A stretch of 64,000 nt of DNA from positions 310,001-374,000 of the forward strand of contig NZ_JACWFE010000001.1 in the NCBI RefSeq assembly GCF_019749375.1, read 5' to 3'. This DNA is from Bacillus sp. S/N-304-OC-R1 (lineage in GTDB: Bacteria > Bacillota > Bacilli > Bacillales > Cytobacillaceae). This document shows, in pieces, positions 36,640 through 48,192 of this stretch; position 1 is the first letter of the stretch, and each line of letters starts with the position of its first letter. The notes below the pieces were generated by a model. It was given only the letters and a program-made list of their open reading frames with translations, ran no database searches and was not told the origin of the DNA. A program made the position numbers and the translations under genes.

Positions 36640-37770
36640 TTATTCCATATCATCTTGTAAATCAAGATTCTCATCGTCTTCAAACTCATTGGCATCGAAT
36701 GTCAAGAGAGTTTCTTCCCTTGGATACATTCCTGACTCACGTGCTTCAGATTCCGATTTAATATCAATTTTCCATCCAGTAAGTTTTGCAGCAAGTCTTG
36801 CATTTTGTCCACGCTTTCCAATGGCTAAAGACAGCTGGTAATCTGGAACAATAACAGTAGTAGCTTTATCGTTTTCGTTTACAATGACATCAAGAACTTT
36901 AGATGGACTTAAAGCATTCGCAACGAATACAACCGGATCTGCAGACCATTTCACAATATCAATTTTTTCGCCCTTTAATTCATTTACTACCGCTTGAACA
37001 CGGGTACCCTTTGGTCCTACACATGAACCTACCGGATCAACTTCTTCGTTATCTGAATGAACAGAGATTTTTGAACGATCCCCAGCTTCACGAGCAACAG
37101 ATTTGATTTCTACTGTTCCGTCGTAAATTTCCGGTACTTCAATTTCAAATAATCTCTTTAAAAGTCCAGGATGTGTTCTGGATACAAAAATTTGCGGTCC
37201 CTTTGTTGTCTTTTCAACTTTTGTAATAAATACTTTAATTCTATCATGTGGCTTATATTGTTCATTCGGCATTTGTTCATTAGTAGGAAGAATGGCTTCA
37301 ATTTTTCCTAGACTAACATAAATAAATTTAGAATCTTGACGCTGAACAATCCCTGTCATGATATCTTCTTCACGGTCAATAAATTCTGAATAAATAATGC
37401 CTCTTTCAGCTTCTCGAACACGCTGTGTAACGACTTGCTTAGCAGTTTGAGCCGCAATACGACCGAAATCCTTAGGTGTAACTTCTAATTCTACAATGTC
37501 TTCAACTTGATAATTTGGATTCATTCTTTGGGCATCTTCAATTGAAATCTCAAGTCTTGGATCAAAAACTTCTTCAACTACTTCTTTTCGAGCGAAAACT
37601 CTCATTGTTCCACTGCCAAGATTTAAATCGATCCGTACGTTTTGTGCTTGATTGAAGTTTCTGCGGTATGCAGATACTAACGCTGCTTCAATTGCATCAA
37701 TAATAACGTCACGTGAAATGCCTTTTTCTTTTTCAAGTAAAGTGAGAGCATCTAATAATTCGCTGCTCAT
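36640..37770 (-). CDS. nusA: Transcription termination/antitermination factor NusA
   Basis: 376 residues: NusA N-terminal domain (1-125), S1 (about 135-200), two KH domains (about 205-345; VGPKGTRVQAVV and AIGKRGQNARLAAKL), and an acidic tail. It lacks the C-terminal repeats of enterobacteria, as expected for Firmicutes. It controls pausing and intrinsic termination. Confidence 0.97.
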   Translation of the reverse strand: MSSELLDALTLLEKEKGISRDVIIDAIEAALVSAYRRNFNQAQNVRIDLNLGSGTMRVFARKEVVEEVFDPRLEISIEDAQRMNPNYQVEDIVELEVTPKDFGRIAAQTAKQVVTQRVREAERGIIYSEFIDREEDIMTGIVQRQDSKFIYVSLGKIEAILPTNEQMPNEQYKPHDRIKVFITKVEKTTKGPQIFVSRTHPGLLKRLFEIEVPEIYDGTVEIKSVAREAGDRSKISVHSDNEEVDPVGSCVGPKGTRVQAVVNELKGEKIDIVKWSADPVVFVANALSPSKVLDVIVNENDKATTVIVPDYQLSLAIGKRGQNARLAAKLTGWKIDIKSESEARESGMYPREETLLTFDANEFEDDENLDLQDDME

Positions 37771-37821
37771 GAGACTTTTTCCCCCTTTAATCGAAGAGCG
37801 CGTTTAGCGCTCAATGGTCTA

Positions 37822-38292
37822 TTATGAAAAAACAACTGCTAATCTGGCATTGGCTACTTTTGCATAAGGAATTTCAATACTTTTCTTTCTAGTTTTAATC
37901 TTAATTTCAACTGTGACTGTTTCTCCGTCAAAATGGGTTAAAACTCCTTCAAATGTTTTATCACCATCAATAGGCTCGTATGTTTTTATGTAAACATTTT
38001 TGCCGACTGCTTTCTCAAAGTCCTTTGCATTTTTAAGAGGGCGTTCAGCTCCAGGTGATGAAACCTCTAAGAAATAGTTATAAGGAATAGGATCAACTTC
38101 ATCAAGCTTCTCACTTAATTTCTCGCTGACTAGTCCGCATTCCTCGATATCAACACCAGTTTCCTTATCAATAAATACTCGAAGGAACCAATCTCTTCCT
38201 TCCTTGACGTATTCAATGTCAACTAATTCTAAATTAAGCTCATCTAAAATGGGCGTGACTAATTGTCCGACCGTATCAGTCACTTTGCTCAT
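37822..38292 (-). CDS. rimP: Ribosome maturation factor RimP
   Basis: 156 residues, DUF150 fold, with [16 protein letters not shown] near 77-92. It is needed for 30S assembly and heads the nusA-infB operon. AAGGAGGG precedes the ATG. The 38293-38373 stretch upstream should hold the operon promoter; the best pair, TTGTAT and TACATT with 17 bases between, is weak. Confidence 0.95.
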   Translation of the reverse strand: MSKVTDTVGQLVTPILDELNLELVDIEYVKEGRDWFLRVFIDKETGVDIEECGLVSEKLSEKLDEVDPIPYNYFLEVSSPGAERPLKNAKDFEKAVGKNVYIKTYEPIDGDKTFEGVLTHFDGETVTVEIKIKTRKKSIEIPYAKVANARLAVVFS

Positions 38293-38373
38293 AATATCCC
38301 TCCTTTAACTGGGTCATAGCTACAAGTGAAATTTGGATAAATGTATTGACTAAAAATAACGTATACAACACGA

Positions 38374-38395
38374 AAGAGTGGGTTGCCCCACTCTT
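38374..38395 (-). terminator. Hairpin between polC and rimP
   Basis: AAGAGTGGG and CCCACTCTT form a perfect 9-bp stem with a 4-base loop, followed by TCGTGTTG. It is 120 bases after the polC stop and lacks a clean T run. It is the only candidate terminator behind polC. Confidence 0.55.
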
Positions 38396-38516
38396 CTGTA
38401 ACGAGAGTTATTAATAGTATTTCCACTAAAACTATACCATAACCATTTTTTTATTGCAAATGGAATGGCTTCCATGTCAAGGGATACACCGATTTTTACA
38501 ATATTTTTAGAGGATA

Positions 38517-41500
38517 CTAAAATAATGAAAGCTGATTTTGCTCTGGAAGTGATTCCAAACAGCCGTGATTATCTAAAAATTCTATGATGGTTTTGGATAC
38601 CTTCCCGCGCTGCTGAAGATCTTCTTTAGACAGAAACTCGCCTTCTTCCCTTGCTTTAACAATATTGAACGCTGCATTCGTTCCAAGACCTGGGATCGAA
38701 TTAAACGGAGGAATAAGTGAATTTCCATCAATAATAAACTCGTTCGCGCTTGAACGATATAAATCTACCTTTTTAAAGTTAAATCCACGCTCTGACATCT
38801 CTAGTGCTAACTCCATGACGGTTAACAGGTTCTTTTCTTTTGTTGAAGCGTCAAGACCTTTAGCATTTATCTCCTCGATTAATGCTTTGATAGATTGAGA
38901 TCCTTTTACCATCGCATCAACATCAAAATCTTCAGCACGTACAGTAAAGTAAGCTGCATAATAAAGAAGCGGATGATGAACTTTAAAGTATGCAATCCGG
39001 ACTGCCATTAAAACATATGCAGAGGCATGGGCCTTCGGGAACATGTATTTAATCTTTTTACAAGAATCAATATACCATTCCGGCACTTCATTTTTTCTCA
39101 TTTCCTCTTCCATTTCATCCGTTAACCCTTTACCTTTACGCACTGACTCCATAATTTTAAAGGCAAATGCCGGCTCTAACCCTTGGTAAATTAAATAAAC
39201 CATGATATCGTCACGACAGCCAATTACCTCACTTAATGTACAGATTTTATTATGAATAAGCTCCTGTGCATTTCCAAGCCATACATCTGTCCCGTGTGAT
39301 AGCCCTGAAATCTGAACAAGTTCGGAAAAAGTAGTCGGCTTCGTATCCTCAAGCATTTGGCGAACAAATCTTGTTCCAAATTCAGGAATGCCCAGCGTCC
39401 CTGTTTTACACATAATTTGCTCTTCTGTTACACCTAAGGATTCCGTTCCGCTAAATATTTTCATTACTTCAGGGTCGTCAGTCGGAATTGTTTTCGGATC
39501 TATTCCGCTTAAATCCTGCAGCATCCGGATGACGGTTGGATCATCGTGACCTAGTATATCAAGCTTTAGCAAATTATCATGAATCGAGTGGAAATCAAAA
39601 TGAGTTGTTTTCCATTCAGAATTTTTATCATCTGCCGGGAATTGTATTGGTGAAAAATCGTAAATATCCATATAGTCTGGTACAACGATAATACCTCCGG
39701 GATGCTGGCCGGTTGTTCTTTTTACACCGGTACATCCTGATGCAAGACGCTCAACCTCTGCACCCCTTAATTGTAGATTATGATCTTGCTGATAGGCTTT
39801 AACATAACCAAAGGCTGTCTTGTCTGCAACCGTTCCGATTGTTCCCGCACGGTACACATAGTCTTCTCCAAACAATACTTTTGTATAGTTATGGGCTCGC
39901 GGCTGATATTCGCCTGAGAAGTTTAAGTCGATATCGGGAACCTTGTCCCCTTTAAACCCTAGAAAGGTTTCAAATGGGATATCTTGTCCATCTTTTTTGT
40001 AGATCGCACCACAGTTTGGACAGTCTTTATCAGGCAAATCATAACCAGAGCCAACTGATCCATCATTAAAGAATTCAGAGTGCTTACAATCCGGGCATAC
40101 ATAATGCGGCGGTAGCGGATTTACTTCTGTAATCTCAGTCATAGTCGCAACGAATGATGAACCGACTGAACCACGGGAACCTACAAGATAGCCATCATCC
40201 AATGATTTTTTCACTAGTTTATGAGAGATCAGGTAAATAACTGCAAACCCGTGCCCAATGATACTCTTTAGTTCCTTTTCTAAGCGGGCTTCTACGATTT
40301 CCGGCAGGTTATCACCATATATTTTTCTAGCCATTGCATAGCTCATATTACGCATTTCATCATCTGCACCTTCAATTTTTGGTGTGTACAGATCATCCTT
40401 AATTGGCTTTATAGTATCAATCATATCGGCGATTTTGTTAGTATTATCGACGACTATCTCTTTTGCCTTCTCGCTTCCTAAAAATGAAAATGCCTGAAGC
40501 ATTTCATTCGTTGTTCTAAAATGAACATCAGGAAGCTTATGGCGATTTAGCGGATTTGCTCCCCCTTGAGAACTAATCAATATCTTTCGGTAAATTTTAT
40601 CATTTGGATTTAGGTAATGAACATTACCTGTTGCTACGACAGGAAGACTTAGTTTCTCACCTAATTTAACAATGTTTCCGATAATTTCCTCGAGTGCTTT
40701 TTCATTTCTCACTAGCTCTAGTTCAATTAAATGCGCATATACTTCCTTTGGATGCACTTCAATATAATCATAGAACCTGGCAATCCCTTCCACTTCCTCA
40801 GGTGATTTTTGCATCATGCCTTCAAAAACCTCACCTTTATCACAGCCTGATCCGACAAGAATGCCTTCTCGGAATTTTTGGAGCTGTGACCTTGGAATAC
40901 GTGGAACACGATAGAAGTAATTCAAATGAGAAATAGAAACAAGTTTAAATAAATTCTTTAAACCTGCTTCCGTCTGGGCAAGTAATGTACAGTGGTAAGG
41001 CCTTGCCCGCTGATAAGCGTTTCCTTCACCCATATGATCATTAAACTGATCGTGAAATTCAATTTCCTTTTCTGCTGCATCCTTTAACATTTTTAATAAT
41101 AGGTACCCTGTAGCCTCCGCATCATATATCGCCCTATGGTGCTGAGTTAATTCTACATCAAATTTTTTCGCCAAAGTATTTAGACGATGGTTTTTCATGT
41201 CCGGGTATAAATAACGAGCTAGTTCTAATGTGTCGATTACTGGGTTCGGTGCTTTCTCTAACCCAATTTTTTTATAGCCTACATTCAAAAATCCCATATC
41301 AAAGGATGCGTTATGAGCTACTAATACAGAATCACCTGTCCAATCATGAAATTTCTGAAGCACTTCCTCTACCTCAGGCGCATTTTCAACAAGATCATCT
41401 GTAATCCCTGTTAAGTTTATCGTAGTTGCAGATAGAGGGTGGTGTGGATTGGCAAACGACTCAAATCGATCTACAATTTCACCATTATGAATTTTTACAG

Positions 41501-42836
41501 CAGCAAGTTCAATAATAGTATCATATACAGCAGATAACCCAGTTGTTTCTACGTCAAATACAACGAAGGTATCTTCGGATAGCTTTCGCTTTGCACTGTT
41601 ATAAGCGATAGGAACACCGTCGTCAACCAAGTTTACTTCAACACCATATAATATTTTGATATCATTTTTCTTTCCGGCACCAAATGCTTCTGGAAAAGAT
41701 TGAACAACTGCATGATCTGTTACAGCTATCGCTTTATGACCCCATTTTTTAGCTTGGCTAATTAATGCGCTAACTGGAGTTACTGCGTCCATTTGACTCA
41801 TTGGTGTATGAAGATGAAGCTCTACACGTTTCTCTTCTGCAGGTGAGGTATCCTGTCTTTGAATCGGTTTTATTTCGTTTATATCATTACCGATCATAAC
41901 AAGGTCACGAACAAACGTATCATTTTGAATACTGCCCCGAACCTTTAACCACATCCCTTTTTGAACATGCTGGAATAATGCAGCATCTTCCTTATCGCGA
42001 GAAAACATTTTAACCATGATTGAACTAGTATAATCTGTTATTTTAAAGGTTAACAGAGTTCTTCCGCTGCGCAGCTCCTTTGTTTCCGCTGCAAATACAT
42101 ATCCTTCAACAGCAACTCGTCGTTCTTCATCCACTATATCGATTAACTTTCTAAAATCAGCATCATCTTTAATCGTTAGTCCAATCATTAACGGACCTTG
42201 AACTGTTGCAGAATCTTTAGATTCTGCTTCAGATTCCTTCTTCTGCATCTCTATCATTGCTTGGATACCGCGTTCCTGATCTTCCTTCTGCTTTGCGTCT
42301 AAAAATTTTTTATACTCATCATTCGCAGCCTCAGCAGAAATTTCTGTATCAATAGACAATAATGGAAATCCAAGTGTTTCATATACTCTTGATATTATAT
42401 CAGCATATTTCCTTTTTATAGAAAGACCCTCTGTATCATTTCTTACATTTATGATAAGTTTATTTCCATGTACAACAGGGACTTGTTCATTTAATAATTT
42501 AATAAGCGGAGGAGCCATCCCTTCCATTTCTTGTATACAATATTTCCAATATCCCTGTATTAACTGTTCATCAATTGTTTGATCTCTTACTTCAATCGTA
42601 AAAGATGTATTGGCAATATGAGAAAAAGTCGCAGTTAGTTTTGTAGAAAAAAGGCTAAATACATTAAATGGAAGAATTTGCTGGAATTCAAATTGAAAAT
42701 GCCACTTTCTCTCCTTTTTCCCTATTACAACTTTTTTTATTTGAGCATGCTGAAAATGCTGCACAATCGAGCTTTCAGTTAATTGCAGCTGTTGGAGCAA
42801 GAGTTGGAATCTTTCTTTATTGCCTAAGGCTTCCAT
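38517..42836 (-). CDS. polC: DNA polymerase III alpha subunit, PolC type
   Basis: 1439 residues. The replicative polymerase of low-GC Gram-positives: an N-terminal domain, an OB fold (about 225-320), a PHP domain ([13 protein letters not shown] near 335) split by a DnaQ-type 3'-5' exonuclease ([10 protein letters not shown] near 420), a Cys cluster (CPDCKH...CPNC near 905-930), the polymerase core with PDIDLNFSG near 955, and a C-terminal duplex-binding region. I start at the ATG at 42836, eight bases after GGGAG; an ATG five codons earlier has no ribosome binding site. Confidence 0.97.
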   Translation of the reverse strand: MEALGNKERFQLLLQQLQLTESSIVQHFQHAQIKKVVIGKKERKWHFQFEFQQILPFNVFSLFSTKLTATFSHIANTSFTIEVRDQTIDEQLIQGYWKYCIQEMEGMAPPLIKLLNEQVPVVHGNKLIINVRNDTEGLSIKRKYADIISRVYETLGFPLLSIDTEISAEAANDEYKKFLDAKQKEDQERGIQAMIEMQKKESEAESKDSATVQGPLMIGLTIKDDADFRKLIDIVDEERRVAVEGYVFAAETKELRSGRTLLTFKITDYTSSIMVKMFSRDKEDAALFQHVQKGMWLKVRGSIQNDTFVRDLVMIGNDINEIKPIQRQDTSPAEEKRVELHLHTPMSQMDAVTPVSALISQAKKWGHKAIAVTDHAVVQSFPEAFGAGKKNDIKILYGVEVNLVDDGVPIAYNSAKRKLSEDTFVVFDVETTGLSAVYDTIIELAAVKIHNGEIVDRFESFANPHHPLSATTINLTGITDDLVENAPEVEEVLQKFHDWTGDSVLVAHNASFDMGFLNVGYKKIGLEKAPNPVIDTLELARYLYPDMKNHRLNTLAKKFDVELTQHHRAIYDAEATGYLLLKMLKDAAEKEIEFHDQFNDHMGEGNAYQRARPYHCTLLAQTEAGLKNLFKLVSISHLNYFYRVPRIPRSQLQKFREGILVGSGCDKGEVFEGMMQKSPEEVEGIARFYDYIEVHPKEVYAHLIELELVRNEKALEEIIGNIVKLGEKLSLPVVATGNVHYLNPNDKIYRKILISSQGGANPLNRHKLPDVHFRTTNEMLQAFSFLGSEKAKEIVVDNTNKIADMIDTIKPIKDDLYTPKIEGADDEMRNMSYAMARKIYGDNLPEIVEARLEKELKSIIGHGFAVIYLISHKLVKKSLDDGYLVGSRGSVGSSFVATMTEITEVNPLPPHYVCPDCKHSEFFNDGSVGSGYDLPDKDCPNCGAIYKKDGQDIPFETFLGFKGDKVPDIDLNFSGEYQPRAHNYTKVLFGEDYVYRAGTIGTVADKTAFGYVKAYQQDHNLQLRGAEVERLASGCTGVKRTTGQHPGGIIVVPDYMDIYDFSPIQFPADDKNSEWKTTHFDFHSIHDNLLKLDILGHDDPTVIRMLQDLSGIDPKTIPTDDPEVMKIFSGTESLGVTEEQIMCKTGTLGIPEFGTRFVRQMLEDTKPTTFSELVQISGLSHGTDVWLGNAQELIHNKICTLSEVIGCRDDIMVYLIYQGLEPAFAFKIMESVRKGKGLTDEMEEEMRKNEVPEWYIDSCKKIKYMFPKAHASAYVLMAVRIAYFKVHHPLLYYAAYFTVRAEDFDVDAMVKGSQSIKALIEEINAKGLDASTKEKNLLTVMELALEMSERGFNFKKVDLYRSSANEFIIDGNSLIPPFNSIPGLGTNAAFNIVKAREEGEFLSKEDLQQRGKVSKTIIEFLDNHGCLESLPEQNQLSLF

Positions 42837-42956
42837 CAATCTCTCTCCCATCTATTAATTTTCTAATTAATTCTATACAGACGAAGTCTATTATATCATG
42901 AACGATCCTTCAATTGGCTAAACTGTACTAAAGGAAATTTTTTTCTGTGCGAATGC

Positions 42957-42987
42957 AAAATGGATCCCTATTTGTAAGGGATCCATC
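42957..42987 (-). terminator. Terminator of proS
   Basis: ATGGATCCCT and AGGGATCCAT form a perfect 10-bp stem with a 7-base loop, followed by TTTGCATT. It begins 14 bases after the proS stop. Confidence 0.75.
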
Positions 42988-43000
42988 ATAATTGCTATGT

Positions 43001-44707
43001 TTATTTAAGTGACGTGAAAATTTTGTCGATCATATCCCCTAATTGATCTTTATGAACTTCTGTTACTTCGCCAGATTTACGAACTTTTAACTCGACAATT
43101 CCTTCAGGCGCTTTTTTTCCGATTGTAATACGGATAGGCAAGCCAATTAAATCTGAGTCAGCAAATTTTACTCCTGGTCTTTCTTGTCGGTCATCAAGCA
43201 ATACATCATAACCTTTGCCTCTTAACTCAGTATATAATTCATTTGCTAATGCAGATTGGCTCTCATCCTTCATATTTACAGGAATTAGATGCAAATCAAA
43301 TGGTGAAATATTTGCAGGCCAAACAATTCCGTTTTCATCATTAAACTGTTCAACAACAGATGCCATTGTACGAGAGACACCTATTCCGTAACAACCCATA
43401 ATCATCTGCTGATTTCTGCCGTTTTCATCCAAATAGGTTGCTCCCATTGCTTCACTGTAGCGTGTTCCTAATTTAAAGACATGACCAACTTCTATTCCTT
43501 TAGCAAAACGAATCTTGCCTTGTCCATCTGGAGAAAGATCTCCTTCTTGAATAAAACGAAGATCTGCATATTGGCTAACTACAAAATCACGTCCAGGATT
43601 CACATTTATAAAATGATAATCCTCTTCATTTGCCCCACAAACTGCATTACTAAGCCCCTCAACAGCAAAATCTGCAACAATTTCTACATTACTTAGATTA
43701 ACTGGACCAAGGGACCCAACTGAACATCCTAAATACTCTTTCGTTTCTTCTGGATCTGCCAGCTCGGCACTAGATGCATCGAATAAATTTTTTAACTTTA
43801 TGTCATTAACCTCATGATCGCCGCGAACTAGCACTAGCACATATTTATCATCCACTTTAAATAGGAGTGACTTAATGCACTTTTTAGAGGTTACTTGTAA
43901 AAATGCTGAAACTTCTTCAATCGTCTTTTGATCTGACGTTAATACTTTTTCCAGTTCTTTTAAGTCTTCATTACTTTTTTCGTATTTTGTGATAACTGGA
44001 GCCATTTCAATGTTTGCAGCAAAGCTAGAACTATCAGAATAAGCAATCGTATCCTCACCAACATCCGATAACACCATGAATTCATGTGTATCCTTACCAC
44101 CCATTGCACCTGAATCAGCAATAACCGCTCTAAAATTAAGACCACAGCGAGAAAAAATATTGGAATAGGCTTGATAAATTTTTTCATATGTTTCATCAAG
44201 GCTTTCCTTAGAAGAATGAAATGAATAAGCATCCTTCATAATAAACTCTCTGCCTCTTAAAATACCAAAACGCGGACGTTTTTCATCACGGAATTTAGTT
44301 TGAATTTGGTATAGAGCTAGCGGCAATTTTTTATATGATTTAACCTCGTCACGAACTAAACTTGTAATAACTTCTTCATGAGTTGGGCCTAATACAAAAT
44401 CTCGGTCATGTCGATCCTTCATTCTCATTAGTTCCGGTCCATATGAATACCATCTTCCAGATTCCTGCCATAATTCTGCTGCTGTCATGGCAGGCATTAA
44501 TAATTCAACTGCTCCTGCATTATCCATTTCTTCCCGTACAATGGATTCTATCTTTCTAAGCACTTTTTGAGCAAGAGGGAGATAGCTATATATTCCACTT
44601 GCATTTTGGCGAATAAAGCCAGCTCTTACTAATAATTGATGGCTTTTGATCTCTGCATCTGCTGGAGTTTCTCTTAATGTAGGAATTAACGTCATGCTTT
44701 GTTTCAT
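43001..44707 (-). CDS. proS: Prolyl-tRNA synthetase
   Basis: 568 residues, bacterial type with an editing insertion (about 225-400) between class II motifs 2 and 3. Motif 2 is [20 protein letters not shown] and the C-terminal anticodon-binding domain has [18 protein letters not shown]. No T-box leader is seen in the 130-base gap upstream, which instead holds a terminator-like stem. Confidence 0.96.
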   Translation of the reverse strand: MKQSMTLIPTLRETPADAEIKSHQLLVRAGFIRQNASGIYSYLPLAQKVLRKIESIVREEMDNAGAVELLMPAMTAAELWQESGRWYSYGPELMRMKDRHDRDFVLGPTHEEVITSLVRDEVKSYKKLPLALYQIQTKFRDEKRPRFGILRGREFIMKDAYSFHSSKESLDETYEKIYQAYSNIFSRCGLNFRAVIADSGAMGGKDTHEFMVLSDVGEDTIAYSDSSSFAANIEMAPVITKYEKSNEDLKELEKVLTSDQKTIEEVSAFLQVTSKKCIKSLLFKVDDKYVLVLVRGDHEVNDIKLKNLFDASSAELADPEETKEYLGCSVGSLGPVNLSNVEIVADFAVEGLSNAVCGANEEDYHFINVNPGRDFVVSQYADLRFIQEGDLSPDGQGKIRFAKGIEVGHVFKLGTRYSEAMGATYLDENGRNQQMIMGCYGIGVSRTMASVVEQFNDENGIVWPANISPFDLHLIPVNMKDESQSALANELYTELRGKGYDVLLDDRQERPGVKFADSDLIGLPIRITIGKKAPEGIVELKVRKSGEVTEVHKDQLGDMIDKIFTSLK

Positions 44708-44734
44708 TTGTCAGCACCTCTATGTATTTTATAA

Positions 44735-44822
44735 TAAAAAGAAAAAGGCACACTCTAATTCAGGTGCATAAAACGGAAGATTACTGGCCCGCTTTTTCAC
44801 TCAAAAAGAGAATGTGACCTTT
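44735..44822 (-). terminator. Large terminator-like stem between rasP and proS
   Basis: Minus-strand AAAGGTCACATTCT (44809-44822) pairs with AGAGTGTGCCTTT (44744-44756) apart from one bulged T and one G-T pair. About 52 bases lie between the arms, including a small inner TTTTT-AAAAA hairpin. A T-rich run (TTTTTCTTTTTATT) follows. It lies 15 bases after the rasP stop. Confidence 0.6.
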
Positions 44823-44837
44823 AGAAGCTTTTGCGTA

Positions 44838-46100
44838 TTATAAGAAAAATCTTTGAATATCGTTCCAAGTAACAACTAGCATCAATAACATTAATAGAGC
44901 AAAACCAATAAAATGTACCATACCTTCCTTATGACGATCAATTGGCTTTCCTCTTACAGCTTCAACTGCAAAGAACATTAATCTTCCACCATCAAGTGCT
45001 GGAATTGGCAGTAAATTCATAATTCCTAAGTTGATGCTCAAAATACCGGCCCATTTCATTAAGTAGTAAATACCAGATTTCGCCACTGTATCTGTTGATA
45101 CATAAATACCTACAGGTCCAGATAATGCATCAATTGAAAACTGACCAGTAACTAACTTACCTAGCATGACAAATATTTCTTTTGTCCAATTATAAGTTTC
45201 GATAGCGCCATTCGTTATAGCTTTTATCGGTGATTTTTCCATTGGACTAAATACACCAATAATTCCAATCTTTTCACCTTCGACTTCTTGCGCTTTCGGT
45301 GTGACAGGTATGTTCAATTCTTTGCCATTTCGGTCTAAACTAAATTGAAGTTCCTTGTTCGGATTTTTACGAATAATTTCAACGACATCAGACCAGCTAG
45401 AAATTTCTGCGCCATTAATGCTATGAATAATATCGCCTTCTTTTAGTCCGGCAGAGATTGCTGCGCCATCAGGCGTTAATTTTCCTAGCTCTGGATTATT
45501 AGTTGGAATCCCTTGTAATAAACCGATAAGAACAAATACAACAAATGCAAGAATAAAGTTCATCATCGGTCCAGCAAAAATTGCCATCGTTCTCTGTCCG
45601 AGTGTTTTTGAAGCAAACTGTCTGTCATAAGGAGCTATAAGTGTTTCAATTCCATCCTCTACAAATACTGCACTCGGACTAATTGAAAATGTATGAAGGC
45701 TTTCTTCTTCCTCACCTTCAACATATCCTTTAATAACTAAAGAATGCTCGATATCTGCACTTTCTACTTCGATGACTCTAGCATCTGGAAACTTTTCCTT
45801 TTGGTTTAATATGATCTTATTCACTTGGTCAGAGTCGTTAAATAATAAAGCAACTCTGAAACCAGGTTTGATTTCAATCATTTCAGGATCTTCACCTGCC
45901 ATGCGGACAAATCCACCAATAGGTAAAAGTCTAATTGTATAAACAGTTTCTCCTTTTTTATGAGAGAAAACTTTAGGACCAAAGCCAATAGCGAATTCAC
46001 GGCAAAGAATTCCAGCTCTTTTCGCAAACACAAAATGTCCTAATTCATGAAAAAATACTAATGCCCCAAATATGACAATGAAGGCTATGACTGTACTCAA
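44838..46100 (-). CDS. rasP: Intramembrane zinc metalloprotease RasP (RseP family)
   Basis: 420 residues of the S2P family. The active site HExxH is at H18-E19-L-G-H22 in the first transmembrane helix, and the third ligand lies in LLPIPALDGGRLM near 368; a PDZ domain spans about 190-275. Bacillus subtilis RasP cleaves anti-sigma factors such as RsiW, the cell-division protein FtsL and signal peptide remnants. The region between PDZ and the first helix has an extra insert (about 80-150). Confidence 0.95.
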   Translation of the reverse strand: MSTVIAFIVIFGALVFFHELGHFVFAKRAGILCREFAIGFGPKVFSHKKGETVYTIRLLPIGGFVRMAGEDPEMIEIKPGFRVALLFNDSDQVNKIILNQKEKFPDARVIEVESADIEHSLVIKGYVEGEEEESLHTFSISPSAVFVEDGIETLIAPYDRQFASKTLGQRTMAIFAGPMMNFILAFVVFVLIGLLQGIPTNNPELGKLTPDGAAISAGLKEGDIIHSINGAEISSWSDVVEIIRKNPNKELQFSLDRNGKELNIPVTPKAQEVEGEKIGIIGVFSPMEKSPIKAITNGAIETYNWTKEIFVMLGKLVTGQFSIDALSGPVGIYVSTDTVAKSGIYYLMKWAGILSINLGIMNLLPIPALDGGRLMFFAVEAVRGKPIDRHKEGMVHFIGFALLMLLMLVVTWNDIQRFFL

Positions 46101-46130
46101 ATTATAACCACCTTTATTTAGAGGTTGTTC

Positions 46131-46164
46131 AAAAAGCAGGAATAATGATATTGCCCTACTTTTT
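46131..46164 (-). terminator. Terminator-like hairpin between dxr and rasP
   Basis: AAAAAGTAGG and CCTGCTTTTT form a 10-bp stem with one G-T pair and a 14-base loop. The T run is part of the stem and only GAAC follows, so it may attenuate, not stop, transcription into rasP. Confidence 0.5.
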
Positions 46165-46171
46165 TACATAC

Positions 46172-47314
46172 TTATATAAGTGAGTTTACATACTTTCTCG
46201 TTTCCATGTCTACTTCTTGGATTTCAAGTAAATTAGGATTTGAGATGTTTTTATGAATACTCAAAGCACTTTCAATCAATTCTTCTATTTGAAGAAAGGA
46301 AGCTTTCCCTTCTAAAAATGCCGCAACCGCTGCTTCATTTGCAGCGTTTAAAACAGTAGGCATTGTTCCACCAGACTTCCCAGCTTCGAAAGCATATCTT
46401 AAACAGCGAAAACGGTCCATGTCCATTTTTTGAAAATGGAGTTTCCCAATCTCTGCTAAATTAAGGCGATTTGCTGTTGGAAGAGGCAGCCTGTCAGGAT
46501 ATGTTAAAGCATATTGGATAGGAACTCTCATATCGGGTGTCCCAAGCTGGGCGATAATGCTACTGTCATGAAGTTCTATCATCGAATGAATAATGCTTTC
46601 CTTATGCAATAATACTTCAATATTGTCATATTCCATAGAAAAAAGCCAATGTGCCTCAATAACCTCAAGACCTTTATTCATCATCGTAGCGGAATCAATT
46701 GTTATTTTTGCACCCATTGACCAATTTGGATGGTTAAGAGCTTCGTTAACTGTTACGTTTTCTAATTCCTGTCTTGAACAATCTCTGAAGCTACCGCCTG
46801 ATGCAGTCAAAATTAGCTTCTCAATATTTTTTTCCTTTTCTCCTTGTAATGCCTGGAATATTGCTGAATGCTCACTATCAACCGGCAAAAGGGCTACTTG
46901 ATTTTTCTTCGCTTCAGCCATTACAAGATGACCAGCAGTGACTAATGTTTCTTTGTTGGCAATAGCAATTGTTTTCTTTTCCTTAATCGCCTGTAAAGTA
47001 GGTGTTAAACCAATACTACCAATTACTGCATTAACAAGAATGTCTGCTTTATGATAAACGGCTACTTCTGTTAAACCGTCATTGCCATAAGTGAATGATA
47101 TATTTGGAAACTCTGCTTCTAGCACTTTCGCTGATGATCGATCAGAAACAGATACGAGCTCAGGTTGAAAGTCATGAATGATTTTCCTAGTTAAATCAAT
47201 GTTTTTGCCAGTTGCCATTGCAACAAGGCGAAACTCTTCCGGATGTTCTTTAATTATATCTAGCGTCTGGGTTCCAATTGATCCGGTTGCCCCCATTAAA
47301 CTAATGTTTTTCAA
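46172..47314 (-). CDS. dxr: 1-deoxy-D-xylulose 5-phosphate reductoisomerase
   Basis: 380 residues, the first committed enzyme of the MEP isoprenoid pathway, which feeds UppS. NADPH-binding [12 protein letters not shown] is at 7-18; the metal/substrate region has [12 protein letters not shown] and GGSFRD. I start at the TTG at 47314, nine bases after AGGAG; the longest frame adds 13 residues ahead that do not fit the family. Confidence 0.94.
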   Translation of the reverse strand: MKNISLMGATGSIGTQTLDIIKEHPEEFRLVAMATGKNIDLTRKIIHDFQPELVSVSDRSSAKVLEAEFPNISFTYGNDGLTEVAVYHKADILVNAVIGSIGLTPTLQAIKEKKTIAIANKETLVTAGHLVMAEAKKNQVALLPVDSEHSAIFQALQGEKEKNIEKLILTASGGSFRDCSRQELENVTVNEALNHPNWSMGAKITIDSATMMNKGLEVIEAHWLFSMEYDNIEVLLHKESIIHSMIELHDSSIIAQLGTPDMRVPIQYALTYPDRLPLPTANRLNLAEIGKLHFQKMDMDRFRCLRYAFEAGKSGGTMPTVLNAANEAAVAAFLEGKASFLQIEELIESALSIHKNISNPNLLEIQEVDMETRKYVNSLI

Positions 47315-47384
47315 CGAACTCAACTCCTGTTGGATAAAGCAGGTGAATACCATTTTTTAGCTTTAAGATTAATATATGAATACA

Positions 47385-48173
47385 TTACAGCAAATAAATA
47401 TAATGTAATAATGGCCAAACAAATAATAAACTGTCAAAACGATCTAAAATACCTCCATGACCTGGAAGCAAATTCCCGGAATCCTTTACATCATAATGAC
47501 GCTTTAACGCTGATTCAACTAAATCCCCAATTTGTCCAAAAACAGAAAGAACGATAGTAATAATTGAAAGTTGCAGGAAGGTTGCCTCGATATTTGAGAA
47601 AAGGACAAATAAGGCAGCCACTATTAATGCACAAATGACGCCGCCAACAGAACCTTCAATCGTTTTATTAGGGCTTATCTCTGGCCATAGTTTATTTTTC
47701 CCCATTGCTCGCCCTATAAAATAAGCTCCTGAATCTGTTGCCCAGATAATAAATAATGAATAGAAGATGTAAACTAAACCAGCTTCACGAGTTTCTATAA
47801 AGAAATAAAATCCAATACCAACATAGAGTGTAGCTAAAATCGAAAAAGCTACATCATCAAATGTAAATCGGTTTTTTGAAGCAACAGTATAAGTCAAAAA
47901 TAATAATACTGCCAGTAAAACAAATTCTATTTTAGAATATCGAATTCCCTCGAGAATATCTCTCAATTGCTGAGGCACCATAATAACCCACAGTAGTAAT
48001 AATGAAATGAGTCCTGGAACTGATAAGATGTTAATTTTTCGCATCTTTAATACTTCATAAAGTGCAACGGATGCAAATAGGTAGGCTAATATTGTAATTG
48101 GCAACCCACCGTAAATAGTTACGGGTATAAATATTGCACCAAATACGATCGCTGTAATAATTCTTTGCTTCAT
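47385..48173 (-). CDS. cdsA: Phosphatidate cytidylyltransferase
   Basis: 262-residue polytopic membrane enzyme making CDP-diacylglycerol, the substrate of PgsA. The signature near the C-terminus is complete (GDLVESALKRHYDVKDSGN and LPGHGGILDRFDSL). Eight or so hydrophobic helices. It follows uppS by 19 bases. Confidence 0.96.
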   Translation of the reverse strand: MKQRIITAIVFGAIFIPVTIYGGLPITILAYLFASVALYEVLKMRKINILSVPGLISLLLLWVIMVPQQLRDILEGIRYSKIEFVLLAVLLFLTYTVASKNRFTFDDVAFSILATLYVGIGFYFFIETREAGLVYIFYSLFIIWATDSGAYFIGRAMGKNKLWPEISPNKTIEGSVGGVICALIVAALFVLFSNIEATFLQLSIITIVLSVFGQIGDLVESALKRHYDVKDSGNLLPGHGGILDRFDSLLFVWPLLHYIYLL

Positions 48174-48192
48174 CTAAGTTTTCACACCTTTT

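Noticed and set aside
44708..44837. T-box leader of proS
   Set aside because: No T-box sequence and no specifier stem; the gap is explained by a terminator-like stem.
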